Origin: Prevotella merdae
Lineage (GTDB): Bacteria; Bacteroidota; Bacteroidia; Bacteroidales; Bacteroidaceae
Assembly: GCF_900290275.1 (NCBI RefSeq)
Contig: NZ_LT985323.1
Span: forward strand, 965,460-1,029,459
Direction: 5' to 3'
DNA length: 64,000 nt
Notes under the pieces: model-generated
Told to the model about the DNA's origin: nothing
Databases searched by the model: none
The model's input: the letters and a program-made list of their open reading frames with translations, nothing else
Shown: positions 20,584-30,747 of the stretch, piece by piece
Numbering within the stretch: position 1 is the stretch's first letter
Layout: the number at the start of each line of letters is the position of its first letter
Translations under genes and position numbers: made by a program

Positions 20584-23382
20584 TTAGAAACTAACCTTCA
20601 TGCCGAACATGAATGTGCGTGTGTGTGGATAGTAATCCTTACGCCAGTCGATGCCTGGGGTAAGTCCGCCAAGAGACACCTCAGGGTCGGCACCCTTGTA
20701 AGAGGTAAGCGTAAACACGTTGTTGCATGTGGCATATACAGAGAGATTGTCTACCCAACCCTTAAGCTTGCCGAAGTTGTAACTCAGAGTCATAGACGAA
20801 AGGCGCATAAACGAGCCGTTCTCGATATAGCGGTCAGAGGGCGACTGCGAGTTGACGTCGCCGTAGTTTTGGTTTGTAAGAGCCTCGCGTAGCACGTTCT
20901 TGCCTTGTTTTATCAATGTAACGCTGTTGTACTGGGCACGCAGAGCGTTGAATATCTTGTTGCCGAACATACCCTGGAAGAAAAGGTTGAGTGTCCAGTT
21001 CTTGTACGATAGGTTATTGGTCCAACCTAATGTAAGCTTTGGCTGAGCCGACCCCGTCTTGGTACGGTCGGTATCTTCGGGCTTGATTGTTTTCTCGCCG
21101 GTACGCTTGCCAGTTGCGGGATCGTGTACCCAGAATTGCGAGATGCCGTTCTCGTCGTGTCCGGCAAACTCGTATGTATAGAACTGGCCTATCGGGCAGC
21201 CCTCCATAAGGCGCTGTACAGCCACATTGGTGTTGCCAGCAATCCAAGGATAGCCAAGGTCTTGATACTTAACCGAGAAGGCTGCGTTAGACAGTTTCTC
21301 AACACGGTTGCGGTTGTGCGAGAGGTTAAGGGTTGTAGTCCATTGCCAGTCATCGTTCTGTACGGGTATGGCGTTAATGGTAAGCTCTATGCCTCGGTTG
21401 GAGATGTCGCCCACATTGGCCGTCATAGTGCCATAGGGATAGCGGTTGGTCGACACGGGATAATAGTAGATAAGGTCGGATGTGCGCTTGTCGTAATACT
21501 CGATAGTACCCGTAAGGCGTGAGTTGAAGAAACCAAAGTCTACGCCGATGTTGAACATTCCGGTACGCTCCCACTTCAGGTCGGGGTTGGCGTTGTTGGT
21601 AGCGGCAAGCGTGTGCTTGTCGGTTGTAACGCCGTTTTCGTCGGTATACTGGAACCATCCAGACACTCCGTAGGTACGTCGTGCCGAGTAGGCGTCAAAG
21701 CCGAGCGAGTTGCCCGATACGCCATAGCCCACACGCAGCTTAAGGTCGGAGAAGATGCCGAGGTTGCGAATGAACTCTTCCTCGCCTATACGCCATGCTG
21801 CTGATACTGACGGGAATGTAGCCCAGCGGTTGTTCTTGCCGAATGCTGATGAGCCGTCACGGCGCAGCGTGGCTTGGAAGTTATAGCGTGAGGCATAAGA
21901 GTAGTTTAGACGACCATAGAACGAAATCATACGGAGGGTAGATTCGGCTCCGCTCTCCACACCGTCCATGCCGTCAATCTTGTTGGCATACGAAAGGTTG
22001 TAGTACTTAACGGCATCGTTGTAGAAATCCTTGACCGTCAAGCCGAAGCCGTCGTCCTGGTTAGTCTGCTCCCACGAATAGCCTATCATGGCGCCCACAC
22101 GGTGGTATCCGGGGAAACTGTGGTTGTAGTTGGCAAAAGTCTCAAACACCTCTTTATTGTTCATGTATGTAGAGCGTGTTGCCTGGCCGTTGTTCTTAAC
22201 AATCTGCGACTTTGTAGAATGATATTCGGAGAGCACATTCTGGTCGTACATATACGAGTACTGGGCGGTCCATGTAAGGTCCTTAAGCAGGTTGAGGTCG
22301 GCCTTACCCGTGAGTTGCATACGTCGGTATACGGTCTGTCGGGTGTCCTCGTTTATCATCGACAGCGGGTTGTAGTATTGGGTGGTGCTTGTAGATTCGG
22401 TCCATGTGCCGTCGTCGTTGCGTACAGCCTGGCATGGCGAATAGTAAACCATAGCGTCGGTAACGCTAATGCCTTGCTCCTGAGCCTCGATGCCCTTCTT
22501 TGTTGTCTGGCTTGCATTTACACCCAACGACAGTTGCAAGTGGTCTTTAAGCACCTTTGAGTGGGCAAGAGCACGTGCTCCGAATCGCTCCATCTCTGAC
22601 GAGCGTATTATACCCTCGTGGTTGAGATAGTTGAGCGACACGTTATATCCCGAGCGGGCGTTGCCACCCGACACGGCAAGGTTGTGGTTGTGGGAAATAC
22701 CGGTGCGCTGTACCTCCTTCTGCCAATCGACATTGGCTCCCATATCGTTGGTAAGCTCAAAGCCGTTGTTTGCGGCATAGGTACGCAGGTCGGCAGCCGA
22801 TGCAAGGTCGAGGTTCTTAGATACCGACTCTACAGCCATGTAGCCGTTGTAGGTTACACGGGCTGTGCCAGCATGTCCGTGCTTTGTGGTTACGATTATA
22901 ACGCCGTTGGCAGCCTTCGAACCGTAGATGGCTGTGGCTGTGGCATCACGCAGAATGTCTATCGACTCGATGTCGTCGGTAGCTACAAGAGAGAGGTCGA
23001 CGCCTGGAACACCGTCGACTATATAGTAAGGCTCCATGGCTGCACCGGTGCGCAAGGTAGACGCGCCACGTAGTGTAATGCTTGGAGCGGCATTGGGGTC
23101 GCCACTATTCGATACAGTTAGACCCGGTACCTTGCCCTGCAACAGCTGTGCCGGCGAGGTGTAGACACCCTGATTGAGGTCTGACGACTGGATGGTGGTT
23201 ATCGAACTGGTGATGTCCTTGCGGCGCATCTTGCCGTAACCCACTACCACAATCTCGCTAAGCTTGAGCGTGTCGCGGCGTGTTTCAACAGATTCAGGGT
23301 TTGTAGAATCGTTGGCTGCAAATGTGTTTGCACTTATGCCCGTCGCGAGCATTGCCACGATTAGGTTCTTGTTTAGTTCCAT
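20584..23382 (-). CDS. SusC/RagA family TonB-dependent outer-membrane transporter
   Basis: A 932-residue TonB-dependent channel. A signal peptide (cleavage near ANTFA) is followed quickly by the TonB-box-like and plug region (LSEIVVVGYGKMRRKDITSS, IYGSKAANGVIIVTTKHG), then the 22-strand barrel ending in phenylalanine (MKVSF). It lacks the N-terminal carboxypeptidase-regulatory-like domain that most SusC proteins carry before the TonB box, and it has no STN domain, so no sigma/anti-sigma signalling is expected. It pairs with the SusD gene downstream and follows an Omp85-like barrel gene. The imported ligand is unknown. Confidence 0.93.
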   Translation of the reverse strand: MELNKNLIVAMLATGISANTFAANDSTNPESVETRRDTLKLSEIVVVGYGKMRRKDITSSITTIQSSDLNQGVYTSPAQLLQGKVPGLTVSNSGDPNAAPSITLRGASTLRTGAAMEPYYIVDGVPGVDLSLVATDDIESIDILRDATATAIYGSKAANGVIIVTTKHGHAGTARVTYNGYMAVESVSKNLDLASAADLRTYAANNGFELTNDMGANVDWQKEVQRTGISHNHNLAVSGGNARSGYNVSLNYLNHEGIIRSSEMERFGARALAHSKVLKDHLQLSLGVNASQTTKKGIEAQEQGISVTDAMVYYSPCQAVRNDDGTWTESTSTTQYYNPLSMINEDTRQTVYRRMQLTGKADLNLLKDLTWTAQYSYMYDQNVLSEYHSTKSQIVKNNGQATRSTYMNNKEVFETFANYNHSFPGYHRVGAMIGYSWEQTNQDDGFGLTVKDFYNDAVKYYNLSYANKIDGMDGVESGAESTLRMISFYGRLNYSYASRYNFQATLRRDGSSAFGKNNRWATFPSVSAAWRIGEEEFIRNLGIFSDLKLRVGYGVSGNSLGFDAYSARRTYGVSGWFQYTDENGVTTDKHTLAATNNANPDLKWERTGMFNIGVDFGFFNSRLTGTIEYYDKRTSDLIYYYPVSTNRYPYGTMTANVGDISNRGIELTINAIPVQNDDWQWTTTLNLSHNRNRVEKLSNAAFSVKYQDLGYPWIAGNTNVAVQRLMEGCPIGQFYTYEFAGHDENGISQFWVHDPATGKRTGEKTIKPEDTDRTKTGSAQPKLTLGWTNNLSYKNWTLNLFFQGMFGNKIFNALRAQYNSVTLIKQGKNVLREALTNQNYGDVNSQSPSDRYIENGSFMRLSSMTLSYNFGKLKGWVDNLSVYATCNNVFTLTSYKGADPEVSLGGLTPGIDWRKDYYPHTRTFMFGMKVSF

Positions 23383-23452
23383 ATTTATATAGTTAGTTTA
23401 TTCTTATTATTGTTGACGAGTCCACTCGTCTGCTTGTCCACTTGTCTACTCG

Positions 23453-23496
23453 AATATCAGAATGCCTCGTTGATAATATCAGAAAGCCTCGTTGAT
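23453..23496. repeat. 22-bp tandem duplication across the stop codon of the Omp85-like gene
   Basis: Two adjacent 22-base copies (core TCAGAAAGCCTCGTTGAT) differ at one base. The gene-proximal copy encodes the last residues INEAF and the stop; the second repeats the same codons just beyond the stop. Confidence 0.85.
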
Positions 23497-24618
23497 ATTG
23501 AATATAAAGCTACTCTGTCCGGCTTTGCCGAATCCATAGTCGAGGCGTACGTTTACGTTCTTCTTGAATTCCCAGCGGTAGCCCAGTCCGTAGTTGGGCA
23601 GAATGTGGCTCATACGCATCTCCGAGAACTTAGGAAATACGGTTCCGGCTCCTGCCCAAAGCACGATACCGTTGCGTCGCCATATATGTTGGCGCAGCTC
23701 TATTTGTGTCTCAATTTTGTTTTTGTCGCGATAGCGGCCCTCGTAGTACGCTCGCATCGAGTAGCTGTCGCCAAGCAACGCCATCATTGCCCACGATGGA
23801 TTGCCAAAGTTGAGCAGCGTGCGGAAGTCGGCAGCAAGGGTTGCTCCCTTCCACAAGGGTACGTATCCGCTTGTGTGCAGGTCGGTTGTGCTGAAGGCAT
23901 ACTTGTTGCCCATAAATCGGGGTCTAAATAGTTGCTGCAACGATAGATATACGCCACGCTTTGGTGCTGTAAGGTTGTCGCGGGTGTCGTACAACAAAGT
24001 AAAACCAGCACCTATGTTATATGTTGTAGCACGCTGCCCATTAAGCAGTTCTGGACGCTCTATCTGGCTGCCGTGTATATAGTCGAAGGTAATGGTTGGA
24101 CCGATAAAGAGGTCGTTGGCAGTGGCAAACAGCCAGCTCGCCTTCATCTGCGCCTGCCAGTCCTTCATCTCACTCTTGTTGTCGTTGTTGTTGCCCATGT
24201 CGTAGCCCATGCCCCAATAGTAGCACGGAAAGGAGTAGAAGTAGGTGGTATAGTCGATGCGTTGGCGGTCGCCGGGGAAGATATGCGTGCCCGACACGCC
24301 AAGCATATAGAAGCCTACTGTCGACACATCGCCGAAGAGCGACACGTTGCTGGGCGGCTGCAGGGTGTCGTTGGGGTCGGAACGGTACAGTCCGGCAGCC
24401 ACCAAGCCTAATCCGAGCTTGGTGTCGGTGCTGTAGTGGGGTCCGCCTATGATGCTGAAGTCGAACCGCTTGTCCTTCTTCTCCTTGTTGGCATCGTTAA
24501 AGTAGTCGAGCAGTCGGGTTATAAAACCGTGGCGTCTGATGGTATCGGCTTTTTCTACGGCGCTTATGTGTAGAAAGACGAATAACATGCCGACAAGTAG
24601 TATGGGGCGAAGTTTCAT
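23479..24618 (-). CDS. BamA/TamA (Omp85) family outer-membrane beta-barrel without POTRA domains
   Basis: A 379-residue outer-membrane barrel. A signal peptide is followed by a short linker and directly by the surface-antigen barrel, so POTRA domains are absent. Omp85 features are visible: LYDTRDNLTAPKRGVYLSLQ, and the loop-6-like motif MRAYYEGRYRD (equivalent of VRGF/Y..G..RD), then LGYRWEFKKNVNVRLDYGFG and a terminal phenylalanine. Such mini-Omp85 proteins occur in Bacteroidetes with unknown substrates. It lies between the PCMD and susC genes on the same strand and may help insert or modify surface components of the same system (inference). Confidence 0.82.
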   Translation of the reverse strand: MKLRPILLVGMLFVFLHISAVEKADTIRRHGFITRLLDYFNDANKEKKDKRFDFSIIGGPHYSTDTKLGLGLVAAGLYRSDPNDTLQPPSNVSLFGDVSTVGFYMLGVSGTHIFPGDRQRIDYTTYFYSFPCYYWGMGYDMGNNNDNKSEMKDWQAQMKASWLFATANDLFIGPTITFDYIHGSQIERPELLNGQRATTYNIGAGFTLLYDTRDNLTAPKRGVYLSLQQLFRPRFMGNKYAFSTTDLHTSGYVPLWKGATLAADFRTLLNFGNPSWAMMALLGDSYSMRAYYEGRYRDKNKIETQIELRQHIWRRNGIVLWAGAGTVFPKFSEMRMSHILPNYGLGYRWEFKKNVNVRLDYGFGKAGQSSFIFNINEAF

Positions 24619-24682
24619 ATTGTATATTATATTACTCAGTTATTAAAATCAACTGTATTGTATGGCTTTTAATGTTTATTTT

Positions 24683-25657
24683 TTAATAAACCAATCCTAC
24701 ATTATCAACCCACAACGTATTTCCTACTGTCCCAACATAGGCCCCGCCATGACTTGACGAGAACTGCAATAGAATGTGTGTAGGCACGGCATCTGCTGAG
24801 GCCCATCCCGTCTCGTGCACAATTACGCTTTGTCCCTTGGAGTTGCGGGCATAGTCGGTAGAGCGCAAGCCCATTGTCGCAGCATCGTAGAATGGTTGGT
24901 GGGTGATGTTGCCGTAATGAATTTCGTAAGTGGCGCCGTTGACCCATCCGTTGGTAGATGCGCCATATTTTACAACCATGGTGCCTACACGTTGCGCCGT
25001 TATGTGGCCGGCTGCATCCTCGTGTCGTCGTTGCAGATAGAGTACGGCTATGCAGTAGTCGGGACCTGCAACTGTGGTGGCTTTTGAAAATCCGTTCTGT
25101 CGTATGCGGTTCTTGTTGCCCGGCACTTGCACACGATAGTCGAAGCGCAGAGCCTTTGGACGATGCGTGAAGGGTATGCCCCAGTTAAGGGCTTTGGGTC
25201 CTTCCTTAGTTCCAGTTATAGGTTCCTTCATGTCGCCGAGGAAGATGCTGCCTGCCGCAAGCACCTTGATGTTCATCATACCAAGCACCTTGCAGGTCTC
25301 GATATGTGTAGTCATCTTTACACAATGGCCCGAGCCGCGGTTGTCGCGGTATACCGAGTTGTTGGTCTTCACAATGCCCATGACCTTTGCCATGACATTG
25401 CTGGTACCCCAAGGCGAACCTCCAAGATTGGTGTAGGGATTGTTGCCTTTGAGCGCGCGGTTAGGACCTATCTCGTAGAGGGTCTTGGTCTTGCCTCCAA
25501 TTACAGCCGATTCGTGTATCTGACGTGTTACCCAGGTATCGAAATTGCCATATTTAAAAGGAACAAACTTGCCATCGCCGTTGGCGATGACGGGAACACT
25601 TAAACCGAGCACGGCAGCCAATGCCACCCAGCGCAATTTTCTACTTACATACATCAT
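24683..25657 (-). CDS. PCMD (putative carbohydrate metabolism) domain protein, secreted
   Basis: A 324-residue exported protein with a signal peptide (cleavage near VPVIA). The body matches the Bacteroidales PCMD domain, a beta-sandwich thought to bind carbohydrate: NFDTWVTRQIHESAVIGG, TKEGPKALNWGIPFTHRPKA, LRFDYRVQVPGNKNRIR and the terminal LWVDNVGLVY. There is no lipobox. It is the first gene after a strong -7 element, so it leads the operon PCMD - Omp85 - SusC - SusD - phosphoethanolamine transferase. Another ATG one codon in is possible. Confidence 0.78.
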   Translation of the reverse strand: MMYVSRKLRWVALAAVLGLSVPVIANGDGKFVPFKYGNFDTWVTRQIHESAVIGGKTKTLYEIGPNRALKGNNPYTNLGGSPWGTSNVMAKVMGIVKTNNSVYRDNRGSGHCVKMTTHIETCKVLGMMNIKVLAAGSIFLGDMKEPITGTKEGPKALNWGIPFTHRPKALRFDYRVQVPGNKNRIRQNGFSKATTVAGPDYCIAVLYLQRRHEDAAGHITAQRVGTMVVKYGASTNGWVNGATYEIHYGNITHQPFYDAATMGLRSTDYARNSKGQSVIVHETGWASADAVPTHILLQFSSSHGGAYVGTVGNTLWVDNVGLVY

Positions 25658-25741
25658 ATTCTTTATTGTTTATCCTATAAACAACACTTATTTCTTTCTT
25701 ACTATCAGATAGATAGCCTAAAGTTTGCATTACTAAAAGTG

Positions 25742-25749
25742 CAAAGATA
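25742..25749 (-). promoter_or_regulatory. -7 promoter element of the PCMD-susCD operon
   Basis: Minus-strand TATCTTTG, a TAnnTTTG match, lies directly behind the terminator of the upstream protease gene and about 85 bases before the PCMD start. Confidence 0.65.
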
Positions 25750-25757
25750 TATAAAAA

Positions 25758-25805
25758 AGCCCAAAGCGGAAACTATTTATACGTTAAAAGTTTCCGCTTT
25801 GGGCT
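25758..25805 (-). terminator. Hairpin terminator after the S41 protease gene
   Basis: A perfect 17-base stem, AGCCCAAAGCGGAAACT with its complement, with a run of T on the leftward transcript. It closes the GNAT-parE-protease operon. Confidence 0.9.
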
Positions 25806-25859
25806 AAATAGGATATTTATAAGGATAATATGGAGGGTGTATTGGGTATGGATGTGGCT

Positions 25860-27416
25860 CTACTTGCCGGCAATCTCTACAGCCTTCGCCACGATGCGGT
25901 TGCTCTCGTTCATGATTCGATAGTACTCGTTCATATCCCAGATGTCGCGTGCTATCAAAGCCTTGAGCTGCAAGGTAAGCATAGGCAGCGTCTTGTCGCG
26001 TTCCTCCTTTGTGCATGGCTTGAGCTTAAGGCGCTCCGCCTCGGCAAAGATACTGTCTGTCATAGCCTGCGGCACATGGTAGTTGGCAAGGTAGTCGTCA
26101 AAGTTTGTGTAACGACTCTTGAGCTCTGTACGATGCTGGTCTACATAACGCAAGGTGGCGTTGATGATGAGCGAGCGTGCCACAATCTGTCGGTGGAGCT
26201 TTGTAAACTGTGTGGTGTCTAATGGTACAAACTCGTCGGGCATGATGCCGCCACCTCCATATACTGTGCGATGACGTCGCAGAGTTTGGTATTTCAGCGA
26301 GTCGGCAAAGTGGATAGAGTCGGCCGAATATAACTCGCCATTTTTAAAGCGCTTCTCTATGTCCATGGCATAGTCCTCGCGGTCGCCTTTGGCATATGGC
26401 TTCTGAATACATCTGCCTGATGGTGTGTAGTAGTGGGCTATGGTAAGACGAATCATTGAGCCATCATCAAACTCGATGGGGCGTTGAACGAGTCCTTTAC
26501 CAAAGGAGCGCCGGCCTATGACTGTGGCACGGTCTTGGTCCTGCAAGGCACCTGTAAGAATTTCGGCAGCCGATGCTGAATACTCGTTGATAAGCACGTA
26601 AACTTTGCCTTTGCGCAGACTTCCGTTGCCGTCAGCACGGTAGTTGCGTCTGTTCTGAGCCCTACCTTCTGTATATACAATAAGGTCGTTCTTCTGCAGA
26701 AATTCTTCTGTTATCTTGGCAGCAGCTTGTAGAAATCCTCCTCCGTTATCTTGCAGGTCGATGATGATATCGTGCATCCCAATACGGCGAAGCGAATCGA
26801 CAGCTTGCATAAACTCGCCATAAGTTGTTGCGCCGAATGATCCAATACGGATATACCCGAGATGTGGTCGAATCATATAATAGGCATCAAGTGTGTGTAC
26901 GGGTATCTTGCCACGTGTAACTGTAAAGTATAGCAGTTCGTTGACATCGCGGCGTTTTATGCCGAGTTTTACCTTTGTACCACGTCGTCCGCGTAGACGC
27001 TGCATTATGTCGGAGCGTTGCATTTTGACACCAGCAATGGTTGTGTCGTTGACGGTAATGATGCGGTCGCCGGCAAGTATGCCTACTTTTTCGGATGGAC
27101 CTTTGGATACAGGCTGTATGATGAGTAGTGTATCTTCCACCATGTTAAATTGCACGCCTATGCCGTCGAACGAGCCTTCAAGCGGTTCGTTCATAGCCTT
27201 TGTCTCTTTGGCTGTGGTGTAGGTAGAGTGGGGATCGAGAGACTTGAGCATCCCTCTTATTCCTTCTTCTGCCAGTTTCTGTTGGTCAACTGTGTCGACA
27301 TATAGTTGTGAAATGGCCATTTCGGCTATTTGCAGCTTGCGTAGAGGGTTGCTCCTTTGAGCAAAGAGGATGCAGGCAACAAATAGTAAGGGGACTATTA
27401 GACTGATTTTTTTCAT
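25860..27416 (-). CDS. S41 family C-terminal processing peptidase (CtpA/Prc-like)
   Basis: A periplasmic serine protease of 518 residues that trims or degrades proteins from their C terminus. It has a signal peptide (LLFVACILFAQ), a PDZ domain around residues 80-165 (GIGVQFN, GPSEKVGILAGDRIITVNDT) and the S41 catalytic domain: the serine is in NEYSASAAEI and the general-base lysine in RSFGKGLVQR. The C-terminal extension of about 150 residues is charged and helical. It lies 89 bases downstream of the topoisomerase gene on the same strand. Confidence 0.92.
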   Translation of the reverse strand: MKKISLIVPLLFVACILFAQRSNPLRKLQIAEMAISQLYVDTVDQQKLAEEGIRGMLKSLDPHSTYTTAKETKAMNEPLEGSFDGIGVQFNMVEDTLLIIQPVSKGPSEKVGILAGDRIITVNDTTIAGVKMQRSDIMQRLRGRRGTKVKLGIKRRDVNELLYFTVTRGKIPVHTLDAYYMIRPHLGYIRIGSFGATTYGEFMQAVDSLRRIGMHDIIIDLQDNGGGFLQAAAKITEEFLQKNDLIVYTEGRAQNRRNYRADGNGSLRKGKVYVLINEYSASAAEILTGALQDQDRATVIGRRSFGKGLVQRPIEFDDGSMIRLTIAHYYTPSGRCIQKPYAKGDREDYAMDIEKRFKNGELYSADSIHFADSLKYQTLRRHRTVYGGGGIMPDEFVPLDTTQFTKLHRQIVARSLIINATLRYVDQHRTELKSRYTNFDDYLANYHVPQAMTDSIFAEAERLKLKPCTKEERDKTLPMLTLQLKALIARDIWDMNEYYRIMNESNRIVAKAVEIAGK

Positions 27417-27505
27417 TGATTTCTTTGGTTTTTATGGTGGTGTGGTAGGTTTTGTAGGTGTGGTTGTTTTGTAGGAATGCCAAGCAAATCAACCACATCT
27501 ACTTA

Positions 27506-29458
27506 CTACTCTTCTATTACATTCTCCTCTGGCAAATCTTCCTCCACCACCAGATTGTCTATGATGAAGTTTTGACGCTCCATGGTATTCTTTCCCATGT
27601 AGTATTCAAGAAGTTTTTGCACCTGGTCGTTCTTGTGTAGTGTTACCTGTTCGAGGCGCATGTCTGGACCTATAAAGTGGACAAACTCGTCTGGCGAAAT
27701 TTCGCCAAGACCTTTGAATCGGGTAATCTCAGGGTCAGGACCGAGGTCTTTGATAGCCTTTAGACGTTCGTCTTCGCTATAACAGTAGCGAGTAATAAAG
27801 TCGCTCTTTTTCTCCTTTCCCGTAAGACGTTCGTCTGCAGCGGCTATAACAGCCTTGTTGCGTATTTTGGTACGGCGATTGCGTACACGGAACAGAGGTG
27901 TCTGCAACACAAAGACGTGACCCTTCTTTATGAGGTCGGGGAAGAATTGTAGAAAGAAGGTTATGATGAGCAAGCGTATGTGCATGCCATCTACATCGGC
28001 ATCTGTTGCCACGATAACCTTGTTGTAACGCAGCGTATCGAGGCCTTCCTCTATATCAAGGGCCGCTTGTAGCAGATTGAATTCCTCATTCTCGTAAACG
28101 ACCTTCTTTGTAAGACCATACGAGTTGAGCGGCTTGCCTCGTAGCGAGAAAACCGCTTGAGTATTAACATCTCTACTCTTTGTGATAGAACCACTCGCCG
28201 AGTCGCCCTCAGTTATAAATATTGATGATTCTTCCTTGCGGTCGTTCTTTGTGTCAGAGTAGTGTATGCGGCAATCACGCAACTTGCGGTTGTGAAGGTT
28301 TGCCTTCTTGGCACGCTCGCGAGCTAGCTTAGTTACGCCAGCCATGGCCTTGCGTTCGCGCTCACTCTCTGTTATCTTTTGTTGCATAACCTCAGCCACA
28401 TCGGCATGTATATGCAAGAAATTGTCAACCTCAAGTTTTACAAAGTCGCCAACATATTTGTTGATGCTTTCGCCGCCCGGAGACATCTGCAAAGAGCCGA
28501 GCTTAATCTTGGTCTGACTCTCAAACATTGGTTCCTCCACGTTAATGGCAATGGCAGCCACAAGTCCATTACGTATATCGGTGAACTCGTAGTTCTTGCC
28601 GAAAAACTCCTTTATGGTGCGTGCTATGTGTTCTTTAAAGGCGCTTTGGTGTGTGCCACCCTGAGTGGTGTGCTGACCGTTGACAAACGAATGATACTCC
28701 TCGCCATACTGGTTGGTATGTGTAAAGGCAATTTCGATGTCCTCGCCCTTAACGTGTATGATGGGGTAGAGCGGGTCGGTGGTCATAGTGTCAGTCAGCA
28801 AGTCGGCAAGACCGTTGCGTGAGAGTATACGATGACCGTTATACATGATTGTGAGCCCCGTATTAAGATAGGTGTAATTACGGAGCATCGTTTCTACAAT
28901 GTCATCGTGGAACGAGTAGCCTATGAACAGAGTAGGGTCTGGTTCAAAGAATATGTATGTACCGTTCTCGTCTTCTGTATTAGTAGTTTGGTCGTCTGTA
29001 AGGTTGCCTTTTTCAAACTTCAACGCCCTAACCTTGCCGTCTCTGTATGACTTTACTTCGAAGTGGGCGGATAGAGCGTTTACAGCCTTAACACCAACAC
29101 CGTTCAGACCGACACTTTTCTTGAATGCCTTGGAGTCGTACTTGCCGCCTGTGTTGAGCACGGATACAGCCTCAACGAGTTTGCCTTGAGGTATGCCGCG
29201 TCCGTAATCACGCACAGACACGCGTAGACGCTCGTCGATGTCGACCTCTATGCGGCGTCCGGCATTCATCTTAAACTCGTCGATAGAGTTGTCGATTACC
29301 TCCTTAAGCAGCACGTAAATGCCGTCCTCGGGCAAGTTTCCATCACCCAAACGACCAATGTACATACCAGGACGGGTACGCACATGCTCCATGTCGGACA
29401 GGTGGCGAATGTTGTCGTCGGTGTATTGGACTGTGGGTTGAATGTTTTGTTCTTCCAT
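27506..29458 (-). CDS. parE: DNA topoisomerase IV subunit B (ParE)
   Basis: The ATPase subunit of topoisomerase IV, which decatenates daughter chromosomes. The 650-residue protein shows the GHKL ATPase motifs [17 protein letters not shown] and [17 protein letters not shown], the transducer domain, and the TOPRIM segment [17 protein letters not shown] with [13 protein letters not shown]. It is distinguished from GyrB by length and the compact C-terminal part; GyrB is the alternative. It starts two bases after the GNAT gene's stop codon, so the genes are translationally close. ParC is not in this window. Confidence 0.9.
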   Translation of the reverse strand: MEEQNIQPTVQYTDDNIRHLSDMEHVRTRPGMYIGRLGDGNLPEDGIYVLLKEVIDNSIDEFKMNAGRRIEVDIDERLRVSVRDYGRGIPQGKLVEAVSVLNTGGKYDSKAFKKSVGLNGVGVKAVNALSAHFEVKSYRDGKVRALKFEKGNLTDDQTTNTEDENGTYIFFEPDPTLFIGYSFHDDIVETMLRNYTYLNTGLTIMYNGHRILSRNGLADLLTDTMTTDPLYPIIHVKGEDIEIAFTHTNQYGEEYHSFVNGQHTTQGGTHQSAFKEHIARTIKEFFGKNYEFTDIRNGLVAAIAINVEEPMFESQTKIKLGSLQMSPGGESINKYVGDFVKLEVDNFLHIHADVAEVMQQKITESERERKAMAGVTKLARERAKKANLHNRKLRDCRIHYSDTKNDRKEESSIFITEGDSASGSITKSRDVNTQAVFSLRGKPLNSYGLTKKVVYENEEFNLLQAALDIEEGLDTLRYNKVIVATDADVDGMHIRLLIITFFLQFFPDLIKKGHVFVLQTPLFRVRNRRTKIRNKAVIAAADERLTGKEKKSDFITRYCYSEDERLKAIKDLGPDPEITRFKGLGEISPDEFVHFIGPDMRLEQVTLHKNDQVQKLLEYYMGKNTMERQNFIIDNLVVEEDLPEENVIEE

Positions 29459-29460
29459 TT

Positions 29461-30615
29461 TTACTTAATGTTCTTTTTGTAACAGCGGCGGCGCTTGTGA
29501 CACTCTCGCTCAAGATACTGCCATTGCCCTTGCACCTTCTCGTTGGTCTCCATCTCAACATGGGTTTCGCCCCATTCGAAGCCGTACTTCTGATAGCGCG
29601 GTATGAGGTCGTAGAAGAGTAGAGCGTTGGCACCCTTTGGACGATACTCGGGCAGGATGCCCACAAGCAGCAGGTCTACGATGTTGGTTTTATGACGCTT
29701 CAAAGCACGCAGGATATGAACCCATCCAAAGGGGAAGAGTCGACCCTTGCGACACTTCTGCAAAGCGCGCGTAAGCGAAGGTAGCGTTATGCCCACGCCG
29801 ATAAGCTTGTGGTCGGGCGTATTCCAATCCTCGATGAGCGACACGAGGCTTAGATCTACCATAGGCAGATACATCTTGACGTATTGGTCGATTTGTCGTT
29901 GCGTAAGCGTTGAGTATCCGTATAGATGACCGAAGGTGGCATTGATAACCTCGAATATCTTCTGACCATATCCGTTCTCGCCGAAAATCTCGTCTTTCTT
30001 AATCTTCTTGATGTGCAGGTTGTAACGCTTCTGAATCATCTGAGCTACCTTAGCATACTTCTCGGGAATCTGCTCTGGCACATAGAGCTTGTACTCCACG
30101 TAGTCGTTATCTTTTTCCCAACCACCAAGGCTCTCCATATGCTTGGGATAGTATGGATAGTTGTAGATAGTAGCCTGTGTACCAAGCTGATCAAATCCAG
30201 CGGTAAGCATACCTTCGGGATCCATATCGGTGAATCCAAGTGGACCGATTATTTCTGTCATACCCTTCGAACGTCCATAGTCTTCTACAGCGTTGAACAG
30301 AGCTCTTGACACCTCGATATCATCGATGAAGTCAATCCAGCCAAAGCGAACAGCCTTGCGTTGCCATTTTTCGTTCGCACTATTATTTATGATGGCTGCT
30401 ACACGCCCCACCACCTTGCCATCCTTATAGGCAATGAAGTATTCGGCCTCGCAGAAGTCGAATGCGGCATTTTTGTCTTTGCGTAGGGTGTTCACCTCGT
30501 CGGTATAGAGGTTTGGAGCGTCGTATTCGTTGCCTTCGTAAAGGTCGTAATGAAACTCTATGAAGGTGCGCAGGTCGCTGCGCGATTCCACTTTGCGTAT
30601 TTCTATTGCTGACAT
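29461..30615 (-). CDS. GNAT-fold acyltransferase-like protein, conserved in Bacteroidetes
   Basis: A 384-residue protein with two acyl-CoA N-acyltransferase-like halves. The N-terminal half contains [20 protein letters not shown], the strand-turn typical of GNAT proteins, and FGWIDFIDD; then [36 protein letters not shown] and the C-terminal [21 protein letters not shown], resembling the acetyl-CoA loop. The substrate is unknown. It heads an operon with parE (two-base gap) and the S41 protease. Its own -7 element is 40 bases upstream. Confidence 0.72.
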   Translation of the reverse strand: MSAIEIRKVESRSDLRTFIEFHYDLYEGNEYDAPNLYTDEVNTLRKDKNAAFDFCEAEYFIAYKDGKVVGRVAAIINNSANEKWQRKAVRFGWIDFIDDIEVSRALFNAVEDYGRSKGMTEIIGPLGFTDMDPEGMLTAGFDQLGTQATIYNYPYYPKHMESLGGWEKDNDYVEYKLYVPEQIPEKYAKVAQMIQKRYNLHIKKIKKDEIFGENGYGQKIFEVINATFGHLYGYSTLTQRQIDQYVKMYLPMVDLSLVSLIEDWNTPDHKLIGVGITLPSLTRALQKCRKGRLFPFGWVHILRALKRHKTNIVDLLLVGILPEYRPKGANALLFYDLIPRYQKYGFEWGETHVEMETNEKVQGQWQYLERECHKRRRCYKKNIK

Positions 30616-30654
30616 CTATTCTAATTCTTGCTTGTTTGATGTTTCTTAAAATTG

Positions 30655-30662
30655 CAAAAGTA
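30655..30662 (-). promoter_or_regulatory. -7 promoter element of the GNAT-parE-protease operon
   Basis: Minus-strand TACTTTTG matches TAnnTTTG, 40 bases before the start codon. Confidence 0.6.
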
Positions 30663-30747
30663 ATGAAAAAAGGCTAAATTAAAGAATATCAAGCCGATAT
30701 TTAAATTTATTTTGTAGCAACTTATGTGTGCTGGCCTTTATTGTGTA

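Noticed and set aside
27506-29458. Assignment as DNA gyrase subunit B
   Set aside because: Length and motif spacing fit ParE better, but without alignment GyrB is not fully excluded.
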